NCBI GenBank assembly: GCA_023374045.1
Contig: CM041780.1
Coordinates: 94,769,005-94,833,004 of the forward strand
Source: Limonium bicolor
Taxonomy: Eukaryota; Streptophyta; Magnoliopsida; Caryophyllales; Plumbaginaceae
DNA length: 64,000 nucleotides
Reading direction: 5' to 3'
This document shows, one piece after another, positions 33,488 through 45,265 of this stretch (position 1 is the first letter of the stretch; every line of letters starts with the position of its first letter). The notes under the pieces were generated by a model that saw nothing but the letters and a program-made list of their open reading frames with translations, was not told where the DNA came from and did not search any database. Both the position numbers and the translations under genes were made by a program.

Positions 33488-36400
33488 ATGGAGCGTGACT
33501 GGATGTACGGTGAGCGAGGGGATCACTATCGCAACATGTTGAAAGAGTTTTGCAAAGCGGCAGTGCAGCACAAGGACATGACAAAGGCGGAGAAAATACC
33601 TTGTCCTTGTGTTGACTGCGGTGTCTTAAGGAAATTTTCAAACATTGTGGAAATTGAATTCCATCTGAAGACTCGCGGTTTCATGCCACACTATAAGAGA
33701 TGGATTTTTCATGGAGAAAGTGTTGAACATAATGTCGGGTCCTCGTACATTAATGAAAGGGAGAGGATGAGAACAGACCACACATTTGATTTTGTCGAGT
33801 CGGAACCGATCCCAAATGCTTCCGGAGTCAATGACAGTGAACCGACTTATCATGATGAGCAAATAATGGAGATGCTTGATAACGTTGAGAATAATTTTGT
33901 TGATCGACCGGATGAGTATCAAAGGTTGTTGGACGCATCCAAGACGGCATTGTATCCTACGTGCACTAAGTACACGAAATTGACGGCTATATTGAATTTG
34001 TTCAACCTGAAGGGAAGATATGGATTGAGTGACAAAGGTTTCTCGGCATTCCTCGAGCTGATTCATGATATGCTACCGGATGAGAATGGTCTCCCTACCA
34101 CCACCTATGAGGCAAAGAAATGGGTGTGTCCAATGGGAGTAGAGTACAAAAAAATTCACGCGTGTCCAAACAACTGTGTGTTGTACAGGGGTGAATACGC
34201 ACATCTGGACACTTGCCCGAAATGTCAGCTGTCCCGGTATAAGCATAAAGATGGTGAGTACTCCTCCGTTAAAAAAAAAGCCCTCCAGCTAAATTACTGT
34301 GGTATTTGCCGATTATACCCAGATTCAAACGGTTGTTTGCGAATCCGAAAGATGCAAAGAATTTACGATGGCACGCAGAGGGTAGAAAGAGTGATGAGAA
34401 ATTAAGACATCCAGCAGATGGACCTCAGTGGAGAAACATCAATAGACGGTTCAAAGAACATTTTGGAGGTGAAGATAGGAATTTGAGGCTTGGGCTATGT
34501 ACTGACGGGATGAACCCGTACGGCACATTAAGCAGTCAACACAGTACTTGGCCCGTTTTACTAGTGATCTACAATTTGCCTTCGTGGTTGTGTATGAAAC
34601 GCAGGTACATAATGTTATCTCTTTTGATATCTGGCCCCAAGCAGCCAGGTAATAATATTGATGTATACCTCGCCCCATTGATTGATGATTTGAAGTTGCT
34701 GTGGAATGAGGGAACCGTTGTGTATGATGCTTATGCAAGGGAAAATTTCACGCTCAAGGCGTTGTTGTTCTGTACGGTCAACGATTTCCCTGCATACGGG
34801 AACTTGTCTGGATACACTGTGAAAGGAACATTTGCATGTCCGGTGTGCGAGGATGACACATGTTCGGACCGTTTACAAAATTGTGGTAAGAATGTTTACA
34901 TGTGTCATCGACGTTTTCTACCTGAAGATCACCCTTATCGTAAGAAGAAGAAACTGTTCAATGGTGAGGCCGAGACTCGAGTGGCCCGTCTACCTTTGAC
35001 CTCTGAGGAAGTGTATGCAAAGGTTAAGGACATTGTGAACGTCTTTGGAAACACATCGAAACCGGCAAAGAACATTTGGAAAAAATGCTCTATCTTCTGG
35101 GATTTACCGTATTGGCGTCACCTGCCTGTCAGACACTGTTTGGATTTCATGCACATCGTAAAGAATGTTGGTGAGGCAGTGAGTGGGACTTTGCTCAACA
35201 TACCCGGCAAAACGAAAGACGGATTGAAAGTGAGAAAAGACATGCAAGCCATGGGTATAAGGAAAGAGTTACACCCACAGGAGAATGAGAGACGAATATA
35301 TACCTCCTGCATGCTACACACTTTCAAAGAATGAGAAGATCAGCTTCTGTAAATGTCTACACTCGGTAAAAGTACCATCTGGATATTCTTCAAACTGGAA
35401 GAATATTGTATCAATGAAGGATTTGAAACTGTTAGGCATGAAATCTCACGATTATCATGTATTGATGTTACATCTTCTGCCAGTAGCCATCCGTGGGATA
35501 TTGCCAAATGATGTCAGAAATGCGTTAACCAGATTGTGTTTCTTCTTCAATGCTGTCTGCTGCAAGGTAATTGATGTAAACTCTCTCGATGATCTACAAC
35601 GTGAAATAGTGGTAACATTATGTCAATTAGAGATGTATTTCCCACCATCATTCTTTGACATAATGGTGCACTTGATAGTCCACATTGTTCAAGAGATCCA
35701 ATTTTGTGGTCCGGTCTACTTACGCTACATGTACCCTTTTGAACGATACATGGGTATTCTAAAGGGTAGAATGAGGAATAGATATCGACCAGAAGGGAGC
35801 ATAATTGAAGCAACGGTGACTGAGGAAGTCACAGAATTTGTGACTGATTATCTGAATGAAGCAGAATCAATCGGTATCCCAAAACCAAGACACTACGGCA
35901 GATATAAAGGCAAAGGTGTCATTGGAAGAAAGATTGTGCAAGTACCAAGTCAACTGATTCATCAAGCACATCTGTTTGTGTTACAACACCTTGAGGCTGT
36001 TGAACCCTTCTTTGATACTCATATGAATGAGTTGAGACAACAAAATCCTACCAGAAACCATCTTTGGCTTACGAAAGAACAAAACCGACTGTTTGTCCAA
36101 TGGTTCAAATATTATGTCTTTGAAAAAGCGTCATCAAATTCAGAAGTTCTCAATGAGGAAATCAGATTTTTGGCAATAGGACCTGAACCTAATGTTGTAT
36201 CATTTGAGGGATATGACATTAGTGGGTATACTTATTACACTGCACGCCAAGATGCTAAATCAATAAACCAGAACAGTGGAGTAAAAATAGAAGCGGCATT
36301 CAATGAGTACCACATCGGTAACCAGTCTCAACCAGTGAGGAGCTCCAGTTGGTATTACGGTGTTATCGAGGACATTTGGGAGCTAGACTACCATATTGAT

Positions 36401-36769
36401 TCGTTTTTAGTGTTCCGTTGCAAATGGGTGGACAACCGACGTGGAATCCAAAACGATGGAGGTCTTACCTTGGTTGATCTCACACGTGCCAGTTTTAAGG
36501 ATGATCAGTTTGTTATGGGAAAAGATTGTGACCAAGTGTGGTATGTTCAGGATCCAAAAGACTTCAGATGGTCTGTTGTTCTTCCAGGTAGAAGACCAGT
36601 TCAGATTGAAAATGAAAATGAGGATGATGATGATGAGAATGAGACGATTGAAGGAACAACATTGTTTCCTACGGGGTTGCGGGATTTAAATGTTGATACT
36701 CAAAACGACTTGATTTATGCACGATCAGACCATGACGAGGGTTTTTGGGTTGATAACACCAAAACATAG
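33488..36769 (+). pseudogene. TNP2-type CACTA transposase, two frameshifts
   Basis: This is the DNA-cutting transposase of CACTA elements. The first segment (33488-34280) has the N-terminal transposase-associated domain (MERDWMYGER, CPCVDCG, HLKTRGFMPHYKRW) and a CPKCQLSRYK zinc-knuckle-like motif. The second (about 34300-35290, another frame) has the TNP2 core (RFKRLFANPKDAKNLRWH, LRLGLCTDGMNPYG, PGNNIDVYLAPLIDDLK, CPVCEDDTCS, HCLDFMHIVKNV). The third (35285-36769, first frame again) has DUF4218 (PPACYTLSKNEK, YMYPFERYMGILKG) and DUF4216 (SSSWYYGVIEDIWELDY). The first frame change lies near the A9 run at 34271-34279 and the second near 35285-35297. Each needs only one base. Relatives are usually one open gene of about 1000-1100 residues. 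Confidence 0.93.
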
Positions 36770-36889
36770 AAGTATTTATGGTAATGTTATGTTAACTATT
36801 TTTCTTGACTTGTTCAACATTTGTCATTACATTATAAATTCATCAATTAATTTGACTAACTTATCTTTACTGCAGTGGCTGATCACCCT

Positions 36890-39800
36890 ATGGACCAGCC
36901 CATTGAAGAAGCTGATCCTCATCAGCAGAGACCAGCAAAACGGGTCACACGAGGAGGAAAGAAGGGGAAGAGAACTCACCCACCGGAGGATGAGGCTTGT
37001 CCATCACAGCAGGTGACAGAGCCACCAGCTTCCTCCTCCTCCGGACAGAAGGTGAAGAAGAGGTGCCACCCGTGCACTGAAGGCAATTAAAGGCCCCCCC
37101 ACGAAGCCTTTGCAGTTCAATGAGTTCAACCAGCCATACGGTAATTGGAAGCATGATTATACTGCATATGCTGGCCACCTGGTCAAGACTTACTGCGACA
37201 TAAATCACAATTGGAAGCAAGTGCCACAATCATTGAAGGACACTATGTTTGGGATTCTTCAGGTGTGTTATTTTTTTATAATATGTTATATAATTTTAGA
37301 GTTTCTCGTTACTTGTGTTACTAAATGACTAATAATTGTTTATGTAGAGTCGTTTCTGCATTGATCCTTCTCTTAAGGAGGATATACTGAAAAAAATGGG
37401 GCGACAGTTCCGCGACCATAGGAAGGCCCTCTCTGACAAGTACATTCATGGTGCTGCGTATCAAGACCCTGAATCGGATGATGCAGAAAGAGGCGATGAA
37501 CTGCCACCCTGGGAGGCGAGGGCATCACTGAGGAGCAGTGGACCCGGTTTGTGGAGTATCGTCACACGCCAGAGTACCAGGTAGAGCTAATATTCAACGC
37601 TGTCTTTTATACATTTTGGCTGTTTTATTTGCTTATTTGTATCTTACACGTTACATATGTATTTGTAGGCGGTTCGTGCAAAACAGCAGGCAAATGCGAA
37701 GAAAAATCTATACCCACATCACTTAGGTGGTAAAAGCATTGCCGAACGCGTACCAGAGTGGGAGCAAAAGGGCTTGCTTCCACAGGATGTGGCTCCTAGC
37801 GACAGAAGGATGAAGGTGTGGGAGTTGAGTCGAGTGCCAAAAAACTCGACGCCGGAAAATCCTCAGTACGATGATGCCACGAGAGAGATTATAAATCAAA
37901 TGGTATCTAATTTCGGTTCATAAGTTTAATATTTGTTTGTGTACCTGTATATTAATGAATTTTGTTAATTTTGTGTTTTATAGGAAGAGTTAAACTCTCA
38001 AGTTACTGAGGGTTCTTGGGCTCCGAACAGACAATATGATCCCCTTTCTCGTGCTCTTGGAAAGGTGGATCATCCTGGTCGCGCTATTGGTTTTGGTGGA
38101 CAAGTTGGTATCCGCCAAGCTTTTGGTAATCCGGGGTCTAGGAAAGGCTCACAAGGAAGGATGATCAGCTATGAGGAACATTTGAAGGTTACTGCTGAGA
38201 TGGAGCAGAGGCTTATGCAGAATGTTCAGCATTTGGTTGCAGAGGAGATGACAAAAATACGCTCACAGATGTGCAGTAGTCAGGAGGTGACTAGACCAGC
38301 CCATGCACCATCAGCTGATAGGGAGGAGGGCACACCAGTACGGCAGAGTAGTGTGCAGTCGATAGATCCATATCCACATGCATCTATTAAGGTTTAGTCA
38401 CATTAACTTAGAAAATAAATTATTTATTATCATCTATTTACTTCGATTGTGTTCGTTTAACCCTTCTTTACTTAATGTTCAGGAACCCTGTTTATGCACG
38501 CTGTTCATACCGATGGGAGGTGCGGATATTATGGTGGCGTGGGGTAAATTGTTTCCCTCATCTGGTACAGACACCGTCGGCGGTGAACCACTACGGCAGG
38601 GGTATGTCCGGGTGCTTGTAGATGATTATGTGACAGAGTATGCTGATGTTGCTATACCGGTACCTCTGGGACAGAGAAACATACTTCGCTCTGTTCAAAC
38701 AGCTACAATCCAATGGCCGGGTACATGGGTCAAAATCTCGGGCCAGGTAAACACAATTAACGCTTACTCTAAAATTATAATTATCCGATGTTTCAATTAG
38801 TATATGGTTTAGAGTGAGTCACTTAAACTTAATTAATCAACAAATTAGGAAAATGTCAAGTCGAAAAAAACTTCTAAAGGAAAAGGAAAAAGTGTTGCCA
38901 CACCAGCTCTCACGGGGGCATCCTCCAACTTCATGATGAGACCTGCTTTAGTAGAGAAGAACATATTGGAGGGGTTGTCACAGAACATGAGACTTCTGCA
39001 CTCGGCCTTGTTGATGACGTCACCTCAGAGTGATAGGATCCAAGTGGAGGATAGCCAGGGTCTTTTTCACCATCACGAACCCGAAGGACGGACGCATACG
39101 TTCGATATATATATGTCCGACTTCGTTGATGTATTCAAGAGAGACTGGTTAAATGTGTCGATTCTGAAGTCAGCTAGCATGTGAGCGATCTCATACCTTT
39201 TCCTATATTAATGAAATACTTGAATTAGTTTTTGTACTTTAACGCCGTTCACTGATGTTGTTGTCTTTATGGTGCAGGCATGTGCATTCCAAGGCGATAC
39301 GAGATCATCAGACTGACAGCTTCGGATTCCTATGCCCTGATACTTGCAGTGAAGTGACTATGTCAATGGATCCTGAAAGTCTTTTGCGGTACGTGACGAA
39401 CGCAATATATGAATGTGCAGACAAGTCATACATTATGCTACCATATTATCAAGGGTAAGTCATACTTCCATATCTTATTACGTTTTATTTATAAGTTATG
39501 TTATCCGTGTTATGATTTCAATTTTATTCATCACGTGAGCAGTCGTCATTGGTCGTTGTTGGTTTTGGTCATGAAATACCCGAGAGTCTTACAGTTCGAC
39601 TCACTTGGTACGAGTGCCAAGAAGCCAGCGATAGCAGCGGCTCTAAAGAGGTGAGCTATTTAAATTATACTACAATTGTCATAACTTAATAAATTGTTTC
39701 GTTAAATTTGATTAATTGTGTATTACATTAAAATATTTATTTTGTATAGTGGCTTCCAAGCTGCACTGCGTGCATTGCAAAAGACACCGAAGAACATCCC

Positions 39801-40207
39801 TTGGACTACAGTGAAGGTAGTTTTACTATTTTGTGCAAATAGTTAACATGTTAATAGTAGACCTGCAAGTATGACTGATAACGTAATGTGTGAATGTATA
39901 GTGTCCAGTACAGCCTGGTGGATCAGAATGCGGTTACTATGTTATGAGGTTTATGCATGACTTAGTAGCATCATCCAAGTTTTTGCCAGAAAAATCATTG
40001 GACATGGTATTAAACTATCTTTGAAAGTCTTGGTTTATATGTATTTTTATTCTTTGTCATTCTTTGTGTAGTGTCTCATTAACTATTCATTTTTGTTTGT
40101 TCAAGGCTTTCGAAGAAATCGTGGGCATTGGAAGTTATGAAAATAGGCACATATCTGAAATCCTCGAGGAATGGGCAGAATTTATCTCCATCGACGTACT
40201 TAGTTGA
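36890..40207 (+). CDS. Second CACTA gene: Transposase_24-like region fused to a Ulp1-like cysteine protease domain
   Basis: A spliced gene of about 11 exons, judged from GT/AG sites and frame continuity: 36876-37262, 37348-37580, 37669-37902, 37984-38391, 38483-38746, 38849-39180, 39278-39454, 39543-39650, 39750-39816, 39902-40006, 40106-40207. Early exons encode a basic, Pro/Ser-rich start and a plant En/Spm accessory (Transposase_24-like) region (GITEEQWTRF, GGKSIAERVPEW, SAISYEEH-like coiled segment near 38160). The C-terminal exons look like a Ulp1/SENP (C48) protease: His in GRHWSLLV (39547), Asp in VLQFDSL (39598), Gln in QPGG (39911) and Cys in SECGYYV (39929). Such domains remove SUMO-like modifiers; the target here is unknown. 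Possible one-base frame breaks lie near 37065-37085 and 37510-37525. The first in-frame ATG is at 36890; a start codon split across an intron at 36875/36876 is an alternative. Confidence 0.75.
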
Positions 40208-40543
40208 TTCCTCTTAAGTTGTTTGCGTTGAACGTTACTTGTGTTATTATATGTATTTCATTAGATTGAAACGTAGTGAATTGTATATTGTAATGGAGTG
40301 TGGTGTGGAGAGTGCATGTGGTGAAGTGTACAACTAATCCTTTTTTTGTTATGAATTTTCTTGCGTTTTTGCATTTATTGATGCGTGCCGATGATTATGG
40401 CCGCTTTATGGGTTTATAGTATGCTACCGAGGCGCCCCACTGTGGTGGCAGCATTATACAATGCATTTACAGGTTTGCTTAATTTTGTGGTGTATTTGGG
40501 TGCAATAATAAGCTGGAAAGGAAAAAACAAAAAAAAAGACTGT

Positions 40544-40900
40544 CTATTTCGGCGGTTCCTACTAAAGAACCGCCGAAATAGACCAGCTCCATTTGACCGT
40601 CTTCGTTTGACCTGGCCACCTATTTCGGCGGTTCCTACTAAAGAACCGCCGAAATAGGTGGCCAGGTCAAACGAAGACGGTCAAATGGAGCTGGTCTATT
40701 TCGGCGGTTCTTTAGTAGGAACCGCCGAAATAGGTGGCCAGGTCAAACGAAGACGGTCAAATGGAGCTGGTCTATTTCGGCGGTTCTTTAGTAGGAACCG
40801 CCGAAATAGGGTAAAATACCTATGTCTGCGGTGCTCATTTCTGCGGTTGTAAACCGCAGAAATAGACCCTTTACAACCGCAGAAATAGGCTGTTTTCCTA
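40544..40900 (+). repeat. Right subterminal hairpin array of the CACTA element
   Basis: CTATTTCGGCGGTTC hairpins start at 40544, 40620, 40696 and 40772, exactly 76 bp apart. Linkers are copies of GGCCAGGTCAAACGAAGACG in both orientations. Two TTTCTGCGGTTG-type hairpins follow before the terminus at 40906. Confidence 0.92.
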
Positions 40901-40906
40901 CTAGTG

Positions 40907-43900
40907 ATATTTGTTAGCTCCATTTGACCACCTAGGTTAATCGGGTGGAGATTACTCTTTAACTCAGGGTCAATGACTTACACCAGCCAAGACCATTACT
41001 CATACAATACTTACTTTACTTACTACTTACTCAAGTCAAGTCGTCGGGACCTCCGGCCCGGGGACTACTCTGTCCCACCACCGGGATTTACTTGGTTCAC
41101 TAATCCAGGATGCTACCCATTTAAGGGGTTTGGGCCGTGGACCAGTTTAAGAACCAGGAATCGGATCCAACCTCTTGTGTCTCCTCATCCTCACGCGTGG
41201 CCGAAACTATATCGAACTTCTACTCATTCCAATTTACTCAATACTTACGTTAAGAGTTAGGTGGTTAGGAATTAGTAGAAGCCATTCACATACAAGCCAC
41301 ACAATAATTCAATACTCCCATACACATACATACAAGGTATAATACATTACACAAATACACTACAAGGTACATACACACTTATCCTCATCCATTCATTTCA
41401 TGAATTATACAAACTAGTGTTCAAGACATTACATATCAAGAACAACCTAAAGCAAGCACAAGTAAGTGCAATATAGTCCGATTCATGCATTTATCTTATT
41501 TAGGTGATCAAATAAGCACACAAATCGGGGTAACCAGGTTAGGATACAGAGCATGAAGAAATCATACCTTTCACCGTTGACTTAGACTCACCGACTCCTC
41601 TTCGGTGTTCAACTATTTGAATCCTATCACATACATACGGTTGGGTGGTTGATCATCTATAATTAACCTTACTTATTACTTTTCTAAAGTTTCCCAGTTT
41701 ATACTTACTAACTCTTTGTTACTCAAATACCTTTACTTATGTCACTCACTAAAAATTATTTTCTAAGCTTGTTTATAGCCTTAATGACCTTTAAACATCA
41801 TTAGTTAAGTCTTAATTACCTTATAATATGATTACCATTCAAATCCCCATCATTAAAATGCATTAAAACATTCTGGTGACTTTTTGGGGTGGTCCGGGTT
41901 TGTGTCCTGGGTTACAAACCCGGACCATCTCTTTAGAGACGTTTCTGTCAAGTTTTTAAGGTGGTCCGGGTTTGTGTACTTGTTTGCAAACCCGGACCAT
42001 CCTTTAGCGAGAGTTTCTGTCAAGTTTTTGAGATGGTCCTGGTTTGTGTACTTGTTTGCAAACCCGAACCATCCTCTGGTACGTACTTGTTTGTGTACTT
42101 GTTTGCGTACTTTTTTGCATACTTATTTGCAAACCAGTACGAATTCAGTCTGTTGCAAATTTACAGTTTTAAGCACTGTTCTCACTTCAATCCTTTGCCT
42201 GTTTCTTTGCCAATATTCCCACATAAACTCTAGCAGGTTTTAGCACTAAATCAACACTCTAAACTCCCTTAATTCATTCCTTAAACTCATCACCCATTTC
42301 TTGGTTTCCTTACACCATTTTTTCATTCTCAACTCTCTTAAACTCTCTGCTACAGATTTTTGCTCTTCCTCTCTTCACTAACCCAATGGTTCTTTCAGTG
42401 CATTACTTCCATCCAAAGTCTTACCCAAATACACATTCACTCACACCTAGTCTCCAAGGTGATTAATTACTCAATCAAATTTCCAAACACACCTAGTCAT
42501 CCTAGGTTCTTCCTTTACCATTTCACACTTATGTCACCTAGTTCCCAAGTAAATTTTGACAGAGTTTCCCTACATTTTAAGTATTCTCACCACATTATTT
42601 TGCTCCTTCAACACAATTTTCATCCTTGTTCAATATATACCTCATTCACACAAAATCCTAAACATTTACCACACACTTAGTTCTCTCACTTAGCATTTTA
42701 TTCACTTGATTCAAAAGCTTCTATTTATCATTACAATCAATACTACTATACTCCATTTCCTTTCCTACCATTGCACTAGCACTACACTATACCAAAGAAA
42801 TGTACTCATTCATACACAAACCTTAAAATCTATATAGAGGTAACTCATTACCTTAAGTTTCTTGATTCCTTTTTCCTTTCTCTCCTTCTACTTTTCTTGT
42901 TCCTCCTTTCCTTCTTGTTCTTGTTTCCTTGTTTCTTGATTTTTTACTAGGCCAAGCTACAGCCATGTTCCAAGGCATACACACTCAAGCTAGTAAATTT
43001 TCTAACTTAAGAATCAAACCCTAACTTATAAGAGAACACTTAAAAGTCTTAGGAAATATTACCTTGAACTTCTAAATGGGGGTTTGACTAGAAAAATGGC
43101 AATGCTTCAGCTCCCCTTTTGAAATGCCAAAACCAGCTGAACAAGGAACAATGGGAGTTCAACGTGGGTTTTTGATTTTACAAAGGAAAAGCTGAAAAAG
43201 GAGGGCTTTAAGTCCTTTTCTTACCTTAGAACAACAAGAAGAAGATGGAGCTCCAAATGGCCACCTTCAAGCTCCAAAAACGGTTACACCCATGGAAATG
43301 AAGTTAGAGGTTTTCGATTTTGGAAAGATGGAAAACGATCTCCAAAGCAAGGGGAATTCAACGGTATATTTTTTGTAGGATTTGGAGGTGATTTGGGCTC
43401 TCAAATATGGAAGGGAATGGAGATGCTGTGAGGGGTATTTCCAAATCGCCATGGTTTCTGGAGGAGGAAGAAGAGAGTTCAGAGAGGAAAAAAACAGTGA
43501 GAGAAGAATGAGAGTTAGGAGAGAGAGTTTTACTTTTGCTTTTCTACTTTTATTTTCTTGTCTTTTTGTGCATAAATTGAAATAAGAGAGGGAGTGTGGG
43601 CTGGCACAAAACGTGCCCCCTTTTACAAATTGAGGCCGGCTTCCTATATTACAAGGAGGAATTGAATTCATGCTTTATTACATTTTCACCCCACAACTTC
43701 CCGGTTTTTACACTATTCACTCCCGGAACCCGTTTTCCGGAATTTTGTCGTTTAATTAATTTTATTGTTTCTAGTCCTTAATTAATGTTTAATTATGGAC
43801 ATTTGATTGACTAAAATTATTATGGGTTTATTTAACCCGCCTAAAGTCACGTTTTCCCGGTTTCCTCGAAAAACGCGCTTTAAGGTTCCTTTGTGGTTTT

Positions 43901-44166
43901 AAACCATTTTATGGATCCGTTTTCTTCGGGAGTTGTTCCCATATGTTATTTAAGCCTTATTAAGCCTTAGGAATCCATATAATACGCTAACAGAGGTCTC
44001 ATACCTCCTATGGTTATTTAACGCTTATTTAGCGTTTTTCGCTTTTTAAGCGTTTATTCATTTCTTTTTGGATTTATTTTCCTTACCAATATTAATTAGG
44101 CGTTATTAGGCCTTAAATACGTATTAGAATAATCTTAATCCCTATATTTAAGTTCGGGGTATTTCA
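40907..44166 (-). mobile_element. Family X LTR, minus strand, segment right of the CACTA element
   Basis: It continues the LTR interrupted at 31550. 41760-41890 matches 10960-11060. It ends GGGGTATTTCA at 44166, the inverted form of the X start TGAAATACCCC. It contains a three-hairpin array (41891-42070). Its last 400 bp differ from the plus copy at 19859, so it is a diverged subfamily. The frames here (for example 42360-42680 and 43267-43671) are not conserved in sister copies. It lies inside the gag region of an Athila-like element. Confidence 0.7.
41891..42070 (+). repeat. Three 36-bp GGTCCGGGTTTG hairpins at exactly 72-bp spacing
   Basis: Units at 41891-41926, 41963-41998 and 42035-42070 begin GGTCCGGGTTTGTGT (third: GGTCCTGG) and end CAAACCCGGACC (third: GAACC). 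Every unit is 36 bp and every linker 36 bp. The first two linkers share GTTTCTGTCAAGTTTTT. Confidence 0.92.
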
Positions 44167-45265
44167 GAAGAAAACCTACCTTAAGGAGTTGGCCAGCTAT
44201 TAAAATGAAAAGCTCGATTTAGAAGATGAAGAGGTTAAAGCGATAACCTTGGGAAGCGGTAGAAAAACCAACAAGATTCACATCCCACAACGGTCAGAAG
44301 AATCCCAAGAGGATAATGAAGAAAGAGTTGAGGTTCCAGTAGAAAAGACATCTCCCAGCATTCTCACTATTCCACCAGCTCCAAAACCTTCTCCACAAGA
44401 ACCGCCTCTACCATTTCCCAACCGACTCCAAAAGCAGAAATTGGATAATAAATATGGGAAGTTTCTGGCAGTGCTGAAACAATTAAATGTCAACATACCA
44501 TTTGTAGACCTCATTGCCAAAATGCCAAACTACACAAAATTTCTGAAGCACCTTATCTCCAACAAAACAAAATTGGTCGAAGTCGGTACCGTACCACTCA
44601 ATGAAGCTTGCTCAGCTATTCTGAAACAACCACTACCTTCGAAATGCAATGATCCAGGCAGGTTCACCATTCCAGTCACAATTGGTAGCACCTCATTTCC
44701 ATACTCCCTATGCGATCTGGGTGCCTCCATAAATTTGATGCCTCTCTCCACTTTCAAAAAGCTGGGAATTTGAGAAATGAAAAAGACCAAGATGACCCTT
44801 CAACTGGTGGATGGTTTGGTAGCTTACCCAAGCGGAGTGGTGGAGGTTGTTATCATTAAAGTAGAACACTTATACTTCCCATGTGATTTTGTCATTTTGG
44901 ACATCGAAGAAAACTCCACTACACCTCTCATCCTTGGACGACCTTTCCTTGCCACAGCCAATGTGCACATTTGGGTGGCCCGGGGGACAATCACCCTTCA
45001 AGCTTATAATGAAAACCTGGAGTTTGCAACAGGAAGGTCTCCAGACAACAAATCCAAGGATCTCAAGCTTGTGAGGGACACACAATCACCATCATCCCCA
45101 CTTATTTTCGTCACCCTTCCCGACGGAATGTCCATTATAGAGGCACCACCACCAATCCCTGATGAAAAGCGGAACAAGAAAAGAAAACATGCATCCAGGT
45201 GGACACTCCAAAATGCCTTCGAGTCATACTTTGGATCTCCTCCTCATAACCACCCCCAGGTTTGA
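44167..45265 (+). pseudogene. Athila-like gag C-terminus and retropepsin, truncated, one stop
   Basis: A fragment of the gag-protease part of an Athila-like (Ty3/gypsy) element. The reading frame (from about 44204) shows the gag tail (AITLGSGRKT, KYGKFLAVLKQLNVNIP, LIAKMPNYTKFLKHLISN) and then the aspartic protease: LPSKCNDPGRFTIPVTIG, the active-site block CDLGASINLMPLS, and ILGRPFLATANVHI. TGA at 44771-44773 interrupts the protease in frame. The 5' part is cut by the X LTR at 44166. The frame ends at 45265 and no reverse transcriptase, RNase H or integrase follows, so pol has been deleted. Confidence 0.9.

Larger units (their letters stand above)
31551..40906 (+). mobile_element. CACTA (En/Spm) transposon, 9356 bp, complete ends, ATA duplication
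   Basis: The left end CACTAGTACAAAAATGG and the right end CACTAGTAGGAAAACAG (read on the minus strand) are CACTA termini. ATA at 31548-31550 and 40907-40909 is the 3-bp target duplication typical of the superfamily. It carries subterminal hairpin arrays at both ends, a TNP2 transposase gene (33488-36769) and a second spliced gene (36890-40207). It interrupts an X LTR. The 32107-33480 stretch is AT-rich and probably an intron or leader of the transposase gene. Confidence 0.95.

Noticed and set aside
41891..42070. CRISPR-like array (36-bp palindromic repeats separated by 36-bp unlike sequences)
   Set aside because: Geometry mimics CRISPR, but the host is a plant nucleus, the array lies inside an LTR, spacers are related AT-rich linkers, and no cas gene exists. 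The same holds for the arrays at 2594, 11070 and 59929.
43267..43671. 134-residue minus-strand frame
   Set aside because: It lies in an X LTR leader-like region and is not conserved in sister LTRs; no domain.
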